Shown in pieces: positions 35,632 to 45,201 of a stretch of 64,000 bases of DNA; the stretch's first letter is position 1; every line of letters starts with the position of its first letter. The stretch is from assembly GCA_040753795.1 (NCBI GenBank), contig JBFMDX010000009.1, forward strand, positions 62,001-126,000, in the 5' to 3' direction. The position numbers were made by a program, and so were the translations under genes. This DNA is from Thermodesulfobacteriota bacterium (GTDB lineage: Bacteria; Desulfobacterota; Desulfobacteria; Desulfobacterales; Desulfosudaceae). The notes beneath the pieces were generated by a model that saw only the letters and a program-made list of their open reading frames with translations, searched no databases and was not told where the DNA came from.

Positions 35632-36900
35632 ATGAGCCCTATCAAGTTCCCGCAAATGGTCCGGGTCAGGCAGCGGCTTTACGCCAGTCCGCTGACGGAC
35701 GTTAAAGGCGCCGTGGCCGCCGCCCTGGGGTCCTGCCCGGAAATCCGTAAAGCGGGGAAAGGGGCCCGGATCGCCCTGGCCGTGGGCAGCCGGGGAATCG
35801 ACGCCATCGACCGGATCACCGCCGCCTGCGCGGCGTTTTTTAAACGTATCGGCTGTTCACCCTTTATTGTTCCGGCCATGGGCAGCCACGGGGGCGCCAC
35901 CCCGGAAGGTCAGGAAAAAATTCTGGCCGGCCTGGGAATTACCGCGGCCGCCATAGGCGTGCCCGTCCGGTCCGACATGGCCACGGCTGCCGTCGGCCGG
36001 CTTTCCTGCGGCATGAACATCTTTGTCGCCAGGGAGGCCCTGGACGCGGACTTAATTTTCCCCGTCAACCGAATCAAGCCCCACACCAAGTATATCGGGG
36101 ACATCGAGAGCGGCCTGGCCAAAATGCTGGCGGTGGGTCTGGGCAAGGCAGACGGCGCCAGGGAAATTCACCGATTTGCCGTCGTCACCCGGACCTTTGA
36201 CGTCATCCGCCAGGCCGCCGAACAGATTATCGCCACCGGCCGCGTCCTGGGCGGACTGGCCATCCTGGAAGACGGCCGCGGCCGGATCTCCCGCGTGGAA
36301 GCCTTACCTGCCGCCGGCCTGATAGAAGAGGAGAAAAAGCTGCTGGCCGAAGCCTACCGGAACATGGCCCGCATTCCCTTTGACAACGTGGACCTCCTGG
36401 TGGTTGATCGGATCGGCAAGGACATCAGCGGCATCGGCATGGACTCCAATGTCACCGGCCGGCACCGGGACATCACCGGCGATTTCTTCACGGCACCTCA
36501 CGCCAGGCGGATATTCGTCAGGGACCTTTCCCCGGCCAGCGACGGCAACGCCAACGGCATCGGCCTGGCGGACTTCACCACCACCCGGCTGGTCAATGCC
36601 ATCGACCGGAAGAAGACCCTGGTCAACGCCCTGGCCGCCATCTCGCCGGAAAAAGCGGCCATCCCCGTGGCCTTTGATTCCGACCGGGAAGCCATCGTCG
36701 CCGCGGCGCAAAGCTGCGGCCTTGTTTCTCCGGAATCCGCCCGCATTATCCGTATTCAGGATACCCGGCATCTGGAGACCCTGGCGGTTTCCCGGGTCTT
36801 TGAGAAGGAAATTTTGGAAATCGAGGGCCTATCGCTGGACGGAACGTGGGCGGAGATGGCTTTTGACGAGCAGGGAAACTTAATCAACGGATGTGAATGA
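35632..36900 (+). CDS. LarA-N-like (lactate racemase-type, DUF2088) protein
   Basis: A 422-residue protein resembling the N-terminal domain of nickel-pincer lactate racemase LarA: AVGSRGIDAID, VPAMGSHGGATPEGQ and NRIKPHTKYIGDIESGLAKMLAVGLGK with candidate substrate/cofactor residues His and Lys. A second half (residues about 230-422) has VDRIGKDISGIGMDSNVTGR. LarA proper is similar in length, but no larB, larC or larE is nearby, so a nickel cofactor is uncertain. Its stop overlaps the start of the methyltransferase gene by an ATGA. Confidence 0.7.
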   Translation: MSPIKFPQMVRVRQRLYASPLTDVKGAVAAALGSCPEIRKAGKGARIALAVGSRGIDAIDRITAACAAFFKRIGCSPFIVPAMGSHGGATPEGQEKILAGLGITAAAIGVPVRSDMATAAVGRLSCGMNIFVAREALDADLIFPVNRIKPHTKYIGDIESGLAKMLAVGLGKADGAREIHRFAVVTRTFDVIRQAAEQIIATGRVLGGLAILEDGRGRISRVEALPAAGLIEEEKKLLAEAYRNMARIPFDNVDLLVVDRIGKDISGIGMDSNVTGRHRDITGDFFTAPHARRIFVRDLSPASDGNANGIGLADFTTTRLVNAIDRKKTLVNALAAISPEKAAIPVAFDSDREAIVAAAQSCGLVSPESARIIRIQDTRHLETLAVSRVFEKEILEIEGLSLDGTWAEMAFDEQGNLINGCE

Positions 36901-37475
36901 TGCGCGGCGTCAGGACCGGAACCGGAAGGCAATCAACGGATCGAACATTATACCGCTTATGGGTTGAAACGGCCTGGGGCCGGTGTTGCCTGACTTATGC
37001 CGGCGAGCCTTTTCTTCTTTTTGGCATCACCCTCCCGGGCAGCATAAACAAAGCCGGACCGGATTCAAAACTGGAAACCGGGGCGGTCCATCCATCGGCC
37101 ATCCTGGTCGGGCAAGCCCTGGCGGATTATTTTGACGGCTGCGGACCGGCCGTGATCCCCGGAAAATGGCTGGCCCTGGAACAGCTGACCGCCAACGAGC
37201 GGCTTGTTTTGAAAGCCGTCCGCCAAATCCCCTATGGCGCCACCCGCACCTACGCTGAGGTGGCCGGCATGGCCGGTTTTCCCCGCGGCGCCCGGTTTGC
37301 CGGCAACACCCTGCACAAGAACCCCTTTCCGGTCATCATTCCCTGCCACCGGGTGGTGCGGTCGGACGGCAGCATCGGCGGTTTCGCGTCGGGTTGCGAA
37401 ATGAAAGAGAAAATGATAGCGCTGGAAAGACAAAAGGGTTCAAGGGGTCAAGGATTCAAGGGATCGAGGGGATAG
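36897..37475 (+). CDS. ogt: methylated-DNA-protein-cysteine methyltransferase with repeat-derived tail
   Basis: An O6-alkylguanine-DNA alkyltransferase of 192 residues with the acceptor Cys150 in IIPCHRVVRSDGSIGGFASG, the DNA-binding PYGATRTYAEVA helix and the GNTLHKNPFP segment. It is a suicide repair protein that takes the alkyl group from O6-alkylguanine. The last 12-13 residues (QKGSRGQGFKGSRG) are encoded by octamer repeat array E and lie outside the family fold. It overlaps the LarA-like gene (ATGA) and lies 1 bp before the PHP-helicase gene, another DNA-metabolism gene. Confidence 0.92.
   Translation: MMRGVRTGTGRQSTDRTLYRLWVETAWGRCCLTYAGEPFLLFGITLPGSINKAGPDSKLETGAVHPSAILVGQALADYFDGCGPAVIPGKWLALEQLTANERLVLKAVRQIPYGATRTYAEVAGMAGFPRGARFAGNTLHKNPFPVIIPCHRVVRSDGSIGGFASGCEMKEKMIALERQKGSRGQGFKGSRG
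37435..37471. repeat. degenerate octamer repeat array E, inside the ogt 3' end
   Basis: Units gggttcaa, ggggtcaa, ggattcaa, gggatcga, gggg with an 8-bp period. The array encodes the C-terminal tail of Ogt; the stop follows at 37473. Confidence 0.85.
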
Positions 37476-37476
37476 C

Positions 37477-40400
37477 ATGCGGTATATCGCCGATCTCCAT
37501 GTTCATTCCAGATTTTCCCGGGCAACGGCCCGGGATCTGGACCTGGAGCATCTTCATATTTTTTCCCAGTTAAAAGGAATCACCGTAGTCGCCACCGGCG
37601 ATTTCACCCATCCGGAGTGGTTCGCCGAACTGCGGGAAAAACTGGAGCCGGCGGAGGACGGTCTGTTCCGGTTGAAAAAGGAGATCGCCGAGGCCTGCGA
37701 CCAGCGGGTTCCCCCTTCCTGCCGGCGGCCGGTGCGGTTTATCCTGTCCACCGAAATCAGCAACATCTACAAAAAAAACGACCGGACCCGGAAAAACCAT
37801 CATCTGGTCTTCATGCCGGACCTGGATACGGCGGCGCGATTCAATACCCGGCTGGAGGCCATCGGCAATATCCGCTCGGACGGACGGCCGATCCTGGGCC
37901 TTGACGCCAGAAACCTGCTGGAGATCGTCCTGGAAACCTCCGCCGACGCCTTTCTCATCCCGGCCCATATCTGGACGCCCTGGTTTTCCCTGTTCGGGTC
38001 CAAATCCGGGTTTGACGCCATCGGCGACTGCTTTGAGGACCTGACGCCCCACATCTTTGCCGTGGAAACCGGCCTGTCCTCCGACCCGGCCATGAACTGG
38101 CGGGTATCCGGCATCGACGGCCTGACCCTGGTGTCCAATTCCGATGCCCACTCCCCGTCAAAACTGGGCCGGGAAGCCTGCATCCTGGATACGGCGCTAT
38201 CCTATCCCGACCTGCGCCGGGCCATCAAAACCGGTGATCCGGCGCAGTTTCTGGGAACCTATGAATTCTTTCCCGAGGAAGGGAAATATCATTTTGACGG
38301 CCACCGCGCCTGCGGGGTCTGCTTTTCTCCCGACATCACCCGGCAGTACCACGGCCTCTGCCCGGCCTGCGGCAAGCCCCTGACCCTCGGTGTTTTATAC
38401 CGGGTGGAGGAACTGGCCGACCGGGAACCGGGGAAAAAACCGGGCCGCCACCATCCTTATTACAGCCTGGTTCCCCTGGAGGAGATCCTGTCGGAAATCG
38501 CGGGGGTGGGGTCAAAATCAAAAAAAGTCGCCGCCGCCTATGACGGGGTCCTGGAAAAACTGGGGCCGGAGTTCGACGTGCTGTACACCCTGCCGGCCGA
38601 GGAGATCAGAAAAAGCGGGGTGGCCCTGCTGGATGTGGCCGTCGGACGCGTCCGGGACGGCCATGTCCATCTGACCCCCGGTTATGACGGAGAGTACGGC
38701 CGGGTCCGGGTGTTTACGGAAGACGAGAAAGAAGCCCTCCAGGGGCAGCAGCACCTTTTCCCCGATGATACCGGCAAGACGGACGCGGGCGGCCGGCGGA
38801 CCCTTGCCTTGCGGGTAACCGTTGCCGCCAGAAAACCCGATGTCCAGCCCTCCCTGCCCGGCATCGCCGCCGGCGGCGAACCGGCTGCCGATCAGCCGGC
38901 GGATCCCTTCAAGGGCCTCAACAGCCGGCAGATGGAAGCCGTCAGCCACGGCGACGGCCCGCTGATGATCGTCGCCGGTCCGGGTTCCGGGAAAACCCAT
39001 ACCCTCACCTGCCGCATCGCCCGTCTGATCCGGGAAAACAGGGTTGCCGCCGAAAACATCCTGGCCATTACCTTTACCAACCGGGCCGCGGCTGAAATGG
39101 CCCGGCGGATTGAGCAAATGGTCGATAAAGCATCCGGCCGGCCGCAGGTGTCCACCTTTCACGCCTTCTGCTTTTCGCTTTTAAAGGAAGGACCGGAAAC
39201 GGTCCCGGTGATCCTGGACGAAACCGATCAGCGGCAGATGATGGCCGATGCCGTCGAGAGCGCGGCCATGGCCGAAACGGTCGGAAAACTGTCTCCCGGC
39301 CGTTTCGCGGAAGTCATCGCCCGGGCCAAACAACGACTGCTCTCGTCCGCGGATGACCTTTCCGCCATTGCCGGCGGCCTGCCGCCGGAGATCCTGTCCA
39401 CGGTATATCAAAGCTACCAGCGCCTGATGTCGTCCGCCGGTCTTATGGACTTTGAAGATCTGATCGCTGCCGTCGTCCATCGCCTGGAACAGGACGACGC
39501 CTTTCGCGAAGACTGCCGGCGGCGGTTTCCTTACGTGTTCGTCGATGAGTATCAGGATATCAACTACGCCCAGTACCGGCTGATCCGGGCGCTGGTGCCG
39601 CCGGACGGCAACATCTGCGTCATCGGCGATCCGGATCAGGCGATTTACGGTTTCCGGGGATCGGATGCCGCTTTCTTCCAGACGTTTGACCGGGATTTTC
39701 CGAACGCCGCGACCGTCTGCCTGGACCGGAGCTACCGCTCCACCGAAACGATCCTTTCGGCCTCCTATCACGTCATCAGCCGGCAGCCGGACAATGACCG
39801 CCGGGTCAGGGTCTATTCGGGGATCACGGGATTGCCGGTCATCACCGTGGCCGGCCTGGCCACGGACCGGGCCGAAGCCACCTTTGTCGGCAAAACCATC
39901 GAATCTCTGGTCGGCGGGCTGGGTTTTTTTTCCGTGGATTCCGGCCAGGCCGGCTACGAGGATGACCGCAACGCCTATGGGTTTGCGGACATCGCCGTTC
40001 TTTTCCGGACCCGGGCCCAGGGAAATATCTTCGCCGATGTGCTGGGCGCCGCCGGCATTCCCTTTCATCTGGTCAGCCGGGAAAACATGTATGCCGCCAA
40101 AGGCATGGCGGAACTGATTTCCCTGTGGCGGCTGTGCAATGACGGCGGCACCATGATGGATTTTGAGCGGGTGCTGGCCGCCGGCGGGGGCAAAATAACG
40201 CCTCAAGCCAGAGAAGCGCTGGCCGCCTGGAAACGGAAACACGGCTTTTCGGTAGAGAGAATGATGCGGGCGCTGATCCGCTTTCCCGTTGACGGCATCG
40301 GCAGCGCCGTCCAGAACCGGCTGGCCGCTCTGGCGGGCAGCCTGCTGACCATGCGGGATGAGATGCGGCCGTTGGACGCGGAGGAGCAGCTCCTGTATCT

Positions 40401-40902
40401 TCTGGTCAGGCGATCGGACATCAGGGCGGTCATCGACAGCCGTCAGAAGACCCGGGATGCCTGCGACGCGCTGGTGCGGGAAGCGGCGGCGGGCGGGCTC
40501 GATCCCGGAGCCTTTCTGGCGGCGGTGAATCTGTCCTCGGACGCGGACGCCCAGTTGCCCGAGGCGGACCGGGTGCGCCTGATGACCATCCACGCGGCCA
40601 AGGGGCTCGAATTTCCGGTTGTGTTTGTGGCCGGCTGCGAGGACGGGTACCTCCCCTTGAAGCGCGGCGAGGATGAAGCGGTAGACGAGGCGGAGGAGCG
40701 CCGGCTGCTTTATGTGGCCATGACCCGCGCCCGGGATCAGCTTTTTTTTACTTATGCCAAACAGCGTCAGATCTTCGGTAAGATGGAACAGAGACGGATT
40801 TCCCCCTTTGCCGAAGATATTGAAAGCCGATTAAAGGTAAGCGCCGGCCTGGGAAAGGGAAAAAAGCCCCGGGGCGGGCCGGTGCAGATGGAATTGTTCT
40901 GA
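37477..40902 (+). CDS. PHP-domain phosphoesterase fused to a UvrD/Rep-type helicase
   Basis: A 1141-residue fusion. Residues 1 to about 270 are a PHP metal-dependent phosphoesterase (DLHVHSRFS at 6-14, STEISNIYK, SNSDAHSPSK). A zinc-ribbon follows (Cys279, Cys282, Cys295, Cys298), then a helix-hairpin-like stretch (about 330-400). From about residue 485 it is an SF1A helicase: Walker A GPGSGKT at 501-507, Walker B VDEYQD at 689-694, GDPDQAIYGFRGSD, TIHAAKGLEFPVVFVAG and VAMTRARDQLFFTYA. It probably cleaves and unwinds DNA in repair. It begins 1 bp after the ogt stop, which supports a DNA-damage role. Confidence 0.92.
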   Translation: MRYIADLHVHSRFSRATARDLDLEHLHIFSQLKGITVVATGDFTHPEWFAELREKLEPAEDGLFRLKKEIAEACDQRVPPSCRRPVRFILSTEISNIYKKNDRTRKNHHLVFMPDLDTAARFNTRLEAIGNIRSDGRPILGLDARNLLEIVLETSADAFLIPAHIWTPWFSLFGSKSGFDAIGDCFEDLTPHIFAVETGLSSDPAMNWRVSGIDGLTLVSNSDAHSPSKLGREACILDTALSYPDLRRAIKTGDPAQFLGTYEFFPEEGKYHFDGHRACGVCFSPDITRQYHGLCPACGKPLTLGVLYRVEELADREPGKKPGRHHPYYSLVPLEEILSEIAGVGSKSKKVAAAYDGVLEKLGPEFDVLYTLPAEEIRKSGVALLDVAVGRVRDGHVHLTPGYDGEYGRVRVFTEDEKEALQGQQHLFPDDTGKTDAGGRRTLALRVTVAARKPDVQPSLPGIAAGGEPAADQPADPFKGLNSRQMEAVSHGDGPLMIVAGPGSGKTHTLTCRIARLIRENRVAAENILAITFTNRAAAEMARRIEQMVDKASGRPQVSTFHAFCFSLLKEGPETVPVILDETDQRQMMADAVESAAMAETVGKLSPGRFAEVIARAKQRLLSSADDLSAIAGGLPPEILSTVYQSYQRLMSSAGLMDFEDLIAAVVHRLEQDDAFREDCRRRFPYVFVDEYQDINYAQYRLIRALVPPDGNICVIGDPDQAIYGFRGSDAAFFQTFDRDFPNAATVCLDRSYRSTETILSASYHVISRQPDNDRRVRVYSGITGLPVITVAGLATDRAEATFVGKTIESLVGGLGFFSVDSGQAGYEDDRNAYGFADIAVLFRTRAQGNIFADVLGAAGIPFHLVSRENMYAAKGMAELISLWRLCNDGGTMMDFERVLAAGGGKITPQAREALAAWKRKHGFSVERMMRALIRFPVDGIGSAVQNRLAALAGSLLTMRDEMRPLDAEEQLLYLLVRRSDIRAVIDSRQKTRDACDALVREAAAGGLDPGAFLAAVNLSSDADAQLPEADRVRLMTIHAAKGLEFPVVFVAGCEDGYLPLKRGEDEAVDEAEERRLLYVAMTRARDQLFFTYAKQRQIFGKMEQRRISPFAEDIESRLKVSAGLGKGKKPRGGPVQMELF

Positions 40903-40941
40903 CCCGGATATTTCATAAAAAATTTTCATGAAATATCCGGG
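40903..40941. terminator. hairpin after the PHP-helicase gene
   Basis: A 14-bp perfect stem, CCCGGATATTTCAT and its complement (40928-40941), around an A/T-rich loop of 11 nt. No T-tract follows the stem, so it may be a weak or bidirectional terminator or an RNA-stability element. Confidence 0.55.
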
Positions 40942-40991
40942 CTAATGGGTTTGATATTACCCGTATTTATTGATAAAGGGTTTCGGGAAGC

Positions 40992-41402
40992 ATGGAACAG
41001 CAACCGCTCACCGAAGAAGCGTTCGACAACGGTGTTACCCTGCGTCTTTACGATGCCTCGCGGAAACTGGCCGGAGACCGCTGGCTGGTGGCTCTGGCGG
41101 CCAGGGCCATGGTGCCGGTAAGAGAGCCCCAGTCACCGGACGCCACCCCGGAAGATTTTTCAACCTTCCGACAGGCGACAGGGGATGAGGTCGTGTTTGA
41201 GCAGAAGCGCGAACGGTATTTTATCGACGCATCGCGGAAAGCCGCGGTTTTTGAAGAGATGCTGGAAAGTTTCCGGTCGATGACCCGCACCTACGTGGCC
41301 CATCCCCAATTCCCGGCGCGTTTTGTCGCCAAGGCTTTCCGGGAATTTCTGGCCCGCAACAAGCTGAACGATCAGATGCGCGGAGGATTCGATTCCGAAT
41401 GA
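40992..41402 (+). CDS. conserved-looking hypothetical protein upstream of PBP1A
   Basis: A 136-residue soluble, charged protein of unknown family, with alpha/beta sequence such as LRLYDASRKLAGDRWLVALAARAMVPV and a C-terminal helix (FPARFVAKAFREFLARNKLNDQM). The stop overlaps the start of the PBP1A gene by an ATGA, so the two are coupled. A link to envelope or cell-wall synthesis is only suggested by this coupling. Confidence 0.75.
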   Translation: MEQQPLTEEAFDNGVTLRLYDASRKLAGDRWLVALAARAMVPVREPQSPDATPEDFSTFRQATGDEVVFEQKRERYFIDASRKAAVFEEMLESFRSMTRTYVAHPQFPARFVAKAFREFLARNKLNDQMRGGFDSE

Positions 41403-43822
41403 TCATGAAAGTCTTCAAGTGGGCCCTCATTCTCGGGCTGGTCCTGATTGTTCTGGCCCTGGGCGCCGGAGCGGCCTTCTTTTACCATGTCAGCCGGGAC
41501 CTGCCGGAAATTTCCTCGCTCCGGGATTACCGGCCGCCGACCATTACCACGGTTCACGCGGACAACGGCCGGAAAATCGCCGAGTTCTATAATTGCCGGA
41601 GAATCGTCCTGCCCCTGCCGGAAATTCCGGAGCAGCTGATCAACGCCTTTGTGGATGCCGAAGACGCCCGGTTCTTTCAGCATACCGGCGTCGATCTGGT
41701 CAGTATTGTCCGCGCCGTTATCAAGAACATGACCGCCGGCGAGATTGTCCAGGGCGGCAGCACCATCACCCAGCAGGTGGCCAAGTCCTTTTTCCTCTCG
41801 TCGGAAAAAACCTTTGCCCGCAAAGCCAGGGAGGCGATTCTTTCCTACCGCATTGAAAAGCGGTTCTCCAAGGAAGATATTCTCTTTCTGTATCTCAACC
41901 AGATCTACCTTGGGCACGGCGCCTACGGGGTAGAGGCGGCCGCCGAAAACTATTTTGGAAAAGCCGTGGGGGAACTGAATCTGGCTGAATGCGCCATGCT
42001 GGCGGGTCTGCCCCAGGCACCCAGCCGCTACTCACCCTTCCGGTATCCGGCCCAGGCCAGAAAGCGGCAGTTGTATGTCATGAATCAGATGATGGAAAGC
42101 GGCCATATCACCGGGCAGGAAGCCGCCGCGGCACGGGAAATGGAAGTGGCTGTCCAATCGAAGAAAAGCTGGTTCCAGGAAACGACGCCCTGGTATTCGG
42201 AGTATGTCCGGCAGTACGTGGAAGAAAAGTACGGAAAGGATATGCTCTACAATCAGGGGCTTCAAATTTATGCCGCCGTCAACGTGGACATGCAGGAGGC
42301 CGCCCGGCGGGAGATTGACCGGGGATTGCGCGCCCTGGATAAGCGCCAGGGATACCGGGGTCCGATCGATCATCTGGACATCCAGGAGATCGAACCGTTT
42401 CTGGCCGAATTGACATCAACGTCCGAAAACGGGGACGCGGCGGCGGCGGACACCGCTGAAAACGGACGGACGGTTACCGCCGTGGTGGTCGAGGTGGACG
42501 ACGACGAGGGAACCGTGCTGGTCCGGTTCCCCGGCGGCAGGGGCCGAATTTCCTTGGCGGATATGGCCTGGGCCAGGAAACCCAATCCCAGAGTTCCCTG
42601 GCATTTACCTTCAGCCAGAATCAGCCGGCCGTCCCAGGCTCTGTCCGTGGGGGACGTCATCCTCGTGACCATCCCCCCGGCGACGGATGCCATGGCCACT
42701 GCCGATAGCATGCCGCCGCAGACGGCCATGGCCGCGCCGGCCGGCGGATCGGATGATGTTCCGGTTTTTCTGGAACAGACGCCGACGGTGGAGTCGGCCC
42801 TGATCTGCATGGAAACGGGAACCGGACGGGTCAAAGCCATGGTCGGCGGCCGGAATTTTTCCAAGAATCAGTTCAATCGGGCCATTCAATCCAGACGCCA
42901 GCCGGGCTCGGCCTTCAAGCCGATCATCTACGCCGCCGCCCTGGACAAAGGCTATACAGCGGCCAGCATGATCGTCGATTCAGCCATTGTCTATGAAGAC
43001 CGGGAGCGCAATTTTGTCTGGAAACCCCACAACTACGAAGAAAAATTTTTCGGACCGACCCTGTTTCGCCTGGCCCTGGTCAAATCCCACAACATTCCGA
43101 CCATTAAAATCCTCAAGGACATCGGCGTGGATTATGCGATCGCGTACGCCGAGAAAATGGGCATCACCGCGCCGCTGAGCCAGGACCTCTCAATCGCCCT
43201 GGGGTCGTCGGGAATACCGCCGATCGAATTGATCATCGCCTATTCCGTCTTCGCCAATTTGGGGGAACGGATAACCCCCCTTTTCATTGAGCGGATCATC
43301 GACCGTGACGGGCGGGTCCTGGAAGAAAACAAGGCCGGTTCGGTCCAAGTGATGGATAAAACCACGGCCTACATCATGACCAGCCTGCTGCAGGGGGTGG
43401 TGGAAGAGGGTACCGGCCAGAGAGTGCAGGCCCTTAACCGGCCGGTGGCGGGAAAGACGGGGACCACCGACAACCTTTATGATGCCTGGTTTGTGGGCTA
43501 CACACCGGATTATGTGACGGCGGTCTGGGTCGGTTTTGACAAGGCCCGGTCCCTGGGCGCCGGAGAAACCGGCGCCAATGCCGCCAGTCCCATCTGGCTG
43601 GGGTTCATGCAGGATATCCTGCGGGATAAACCGGTTCAGTCCTTTACCGTGCCGGAGGGGGTGGCCTTCGCCCGGATCGACGCTGAAACCGGTCTGCTGC
43701 CCATTGCCGAATCCCGGGAAACCTTTTTTGAGTGCTTCAAGGAAGGAACCGTGCCCACCGAACACACGCCCCGGCCGGGAACGGTTGTCAGGGATGAGCA
43801 GTTTTTCAAACAGGGAATGTAA
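41399..43822 (+). CDS. penicillin-binding protein 1A (bifunctional transglycosylase/transpeptidase)
   Basis: An 807-residue class A PBP. One N-terminal TM helix (residues about 6-30) is followed by the glycosyltransferase (EDARFFQHTGVD with catalytic Glu, GGSTITQQVAKSF, KAREAILSYRIEKRFSKEDIL), an OB-like insert with an acidic strand, and the transpeptidase with SxxK in RQPGSAFKPI, SxN as KSHN and KTG in AGKTGTTDNLYDAWF. It polymerises and crosslinks peptidoglycan on the periplasmic side. The insert between the domains is Ala/Pro-rich in one part (about 425-450), so it may be a flexible linker. Confidence 0.93.
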   Translation: MIMKVFKWALILGLVLIVLALGAGAAFFYHVSRDLPEISSLRDYRPPTITTVHADNGRKIAEFYNCRRIVLPLPEIPEQLINAFVDAEDARFFQHTGVDLVSIVRAVIKNMTAGEIVQGGSTITQQVAKSFFLSSEKTFARKAREAILSYRIEKRFSKEDILFLYLNQIYLGHGAYGVEAAAENYFGKAVGELNLAECAMLAGLPQAPSRYSPFRYPAQARKRQLYVMNQMMESGHITGQEAAAAREMEVAVQSKKSWFQETTPWYSEYVRQYVEEKYGKDMLYNQGLQIYAAVNVDMQEAARREIDRGLRALDKRQGYRGPIDHLDIQEIEPFLAELTSTSENGDAAAADTAENGRTVTAVVVEVDDDEGTVLVRFPGGRGRISLADMAWARKPNPRVPWHLPSARISRPSQALSVGDVILVTIPPATDAMATADSMPPQTAMAAPAGGSDDVPVFLEQTPTVESALICMETGTGRVKAMVGGRNFSKNQFNRAIQSRRQPGSAFKPIIYAAALDKGYTAASMIVDSAIVYEDRERNFVWKPHNYEEKFFGPTLFRLALVKSHNIPTIKILKDIGVDYAIAYAEKMGITAPLSQDLSIALGSSGIPPIELIIAYSVFANLGERITPLFIERIIDRDGRVLEENKAGSVQVMDKTTAYIMTSLLQGVVEEGTGQRVQALNRPVAGKTGTTDNLYDAWFVGYTPDYVTAVWVGFDKARSLGAGETGANAASPIWLGFMQDILRDKPVQSFTVPEGVAFARIDAETGLLPIAESRETFFECFKEGTVPTEHTPRPGTVVRDEQFFKQGM

Positions 43823-43834
43823 TAGCCCGGTCGG

Positions 43835-44707
43835 CTATTGAGCGCTCTTTTTGCGGGCGTTAAACTCCCGGATCAGTTCCGAAAGTTGAATGGCTTTCTG
43901 GTCATACCGGTATTTGTTCTCCCTGGCCCGCTGTTTTTCTTCCGGTGTGACGGCAGCGGCCAGTTCCTCCTTGACCTGCGCCGCCTCCTCATTGATTCGC
44001 CTGGTTTCCTCCTCCAGTTGCCCGCGGGCGGTTTCCGGATCGTCCAGGTTGATATGGCTGTAATACTGTTCCTCGGGGACGGCGATCGGCTCTTCCGGAT
44101 CATTGGCCAGGGTTTCGCTCTGGCTCTCGGTCGCCACTTCCTCGTTGCTTATGGGAGCACGTTCCCGGGACCTTTCCGGCCTTGTGACGGGCGGCTGGCT
44201 CCGGTCGCTCACAGACTGTTCCTCCGCCGGCGGCGGTGTAGATGAGGGGGGCTCTGAGGGCGCCGGCTTAAGGGTGTAAAAAACGACCCCGCCGACAATG
44301 AGCAGGGCGAAAACGGCCAGGCTGACGTCCACCAGCCTGGGTCGCGATTTTTTTTCGGATTCCTGCGGAACGGGAGCTGCCGATTCGGTTTTAACGGGTT
44401 CGCCTTTCATCTTTTCGAACACAATGCCGCATTTCGTGCACTCTCTGTCCTTGGGAGAAATTTTTCCTCCGCAGACGGGGCAGGCGATCCGCATGTCCGG
44501 GGGAAGGTCATTGAAGGAACAGGGCGTCCCCTCCTTCCAGACCGTACTCCAGTCGGCCGCGACAAAATCTTCCCAGCCGCCGCCCTGATCTTCCCAGATG
44601 ACGCTGCCGTGATAACACAGGCCGACACGGCCGTCTTCGAATTTGATGGCGGTTGTCTCGAAATTATGGTTGGGGAGCTGAAGTTTTTTTGCCTGCCATT
44701 TGGCCAT
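43835..44707 (-). CDS. zinc-ribbon single-TM protein with C-terminal coiled coil
   Basis: A 290-residue protein. The N-terminal 65 residues are an unrecognised beta-rich domain. A zinc ribbon comes next (Cys76, Cys79, Cys90, Cys93), then a TM helix at about 127-146, a long Pro/Ser/Glu-rich linker (148-220) and a charged helix that probably forms a coiled coil (about 235-285). It runs towards the PBP1A gene, and the two stops are 12 bp apart. The topology suggests a cytoplasmic metal-binding head and an exported coiled-coil tail, or the reverse. Function unknown. Confidence 0.75.
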   Translation of the reverse strand: MAKWQAKKLQLPNHNFETTAIKFEDGRVGLCYHGSVIWEDQGGGWEDFVAADWSTVWKEGTPCSFNDLPPDMRIACPVCGGKISPKDRECTKCGIVFEKMKGEPVKTESAAPVPQESEKKSRPRLVDVSLAVFALLIVGGVVFYTLKPAPSEPPSSTPPPAEEQSVSDRSQPPVTRPERSRERAPISNEEVATESQSETLANDPEEPIAVPEEQYYSHINLDDPETARGQLEEETRRINEEAAQVKEELAAAVTPEEKQRARENKYRYDQKAIQLSELIREFNARKKSAQ

Positions 44708-44904
44708 GATGAACCTCCTGACATGAAAATCGTCCGGTCAAAAAAGATAAACCGTAAACAGAATAAAACAATATTTTGATTATAGCATATGCTTTGCCCA
44801 GTTACAACGTCTCTGCTTTGTTCGTGCCCGGTCGGATTTTTCCATATTGTCGCGGGGCGGACATTCCGGGTAAAAGGGAGAACAGAAATAATCGCTCAAA
44901 AAGC

Positions 44905-44938
44905 AAAAAGGGGTTTGCGGTAAATCCCCGCAAACCCC
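44905..44938 (-). terminator. displaced terminator of the original tRNA-Gln gene
   Basis: On the minus strand, GGGGTTTGCGG, a 7-nt loop and CCGCAAACCCC are followed by a T-rich tract. It lies 10 bp beyond the left copy of the tRNA 3' half, so it was most likely the terminator of tRNA-Gln before the element inserted. The rest of the 494-bp gap 44708-45201 holds the left attachment site, arm-type repeats and otherwise nothing that I recognise. Confidence 0.75.
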
Positions 44939-44947
44939 CGTCATTAT

Positions 44948-44996
44948 CTGGCTGAGGGATAAGGATTCGAACCTTAATAAACGGGGCCAGAACCCG
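44948..44996. repeat. left attachment site (partial tRNA-Gln copy)
   Basis: These 49 bp are identical to 52376-52424 and run from the anticodon stem to the CCA end of tRNA-Gln on the minus strand. The copy lacks the 5' half of the tRNA, so it is not a functional gene. Confidence 0.95.
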
Positions 44997-45121
44997 AAAA
45001 TATACATTTTCACGACTTTTCACGGTTTATCTTTTTGGTTCACAAATATCTTGAAATTATATACTTTCTTTTATTTTAATATTCACTTGACTGCACGATA
45101 AAACACGCTAAAATGAAATTA

Positions 45122-45146
45122 TGTGTGGGGTAGAGTGTGGGGTAAA
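45122..45146. repeat. putative integrase arm-type site, left
   Basis: Twenty-five bp with two tandem GTGTGGGGTA units 11 bp apart. The same 25 bp recur at 52307-52331 near the right end, and a third single unit lies at 45181-45190 just before the integrase start. Confidence 0.75.
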
Positions 45147-45201
45147 AAGTGTTTTCGGGTTTTAAACCGGGTTTAACCATGGTGTGGGGTAAGGTGAAAT
45201 T

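Noticed and set aside
44780-45023. Two small minus-strand frames at the left end of the island
   Set aside because: They overlap the displaced terminator and the partial tRNA copy; no start signals.
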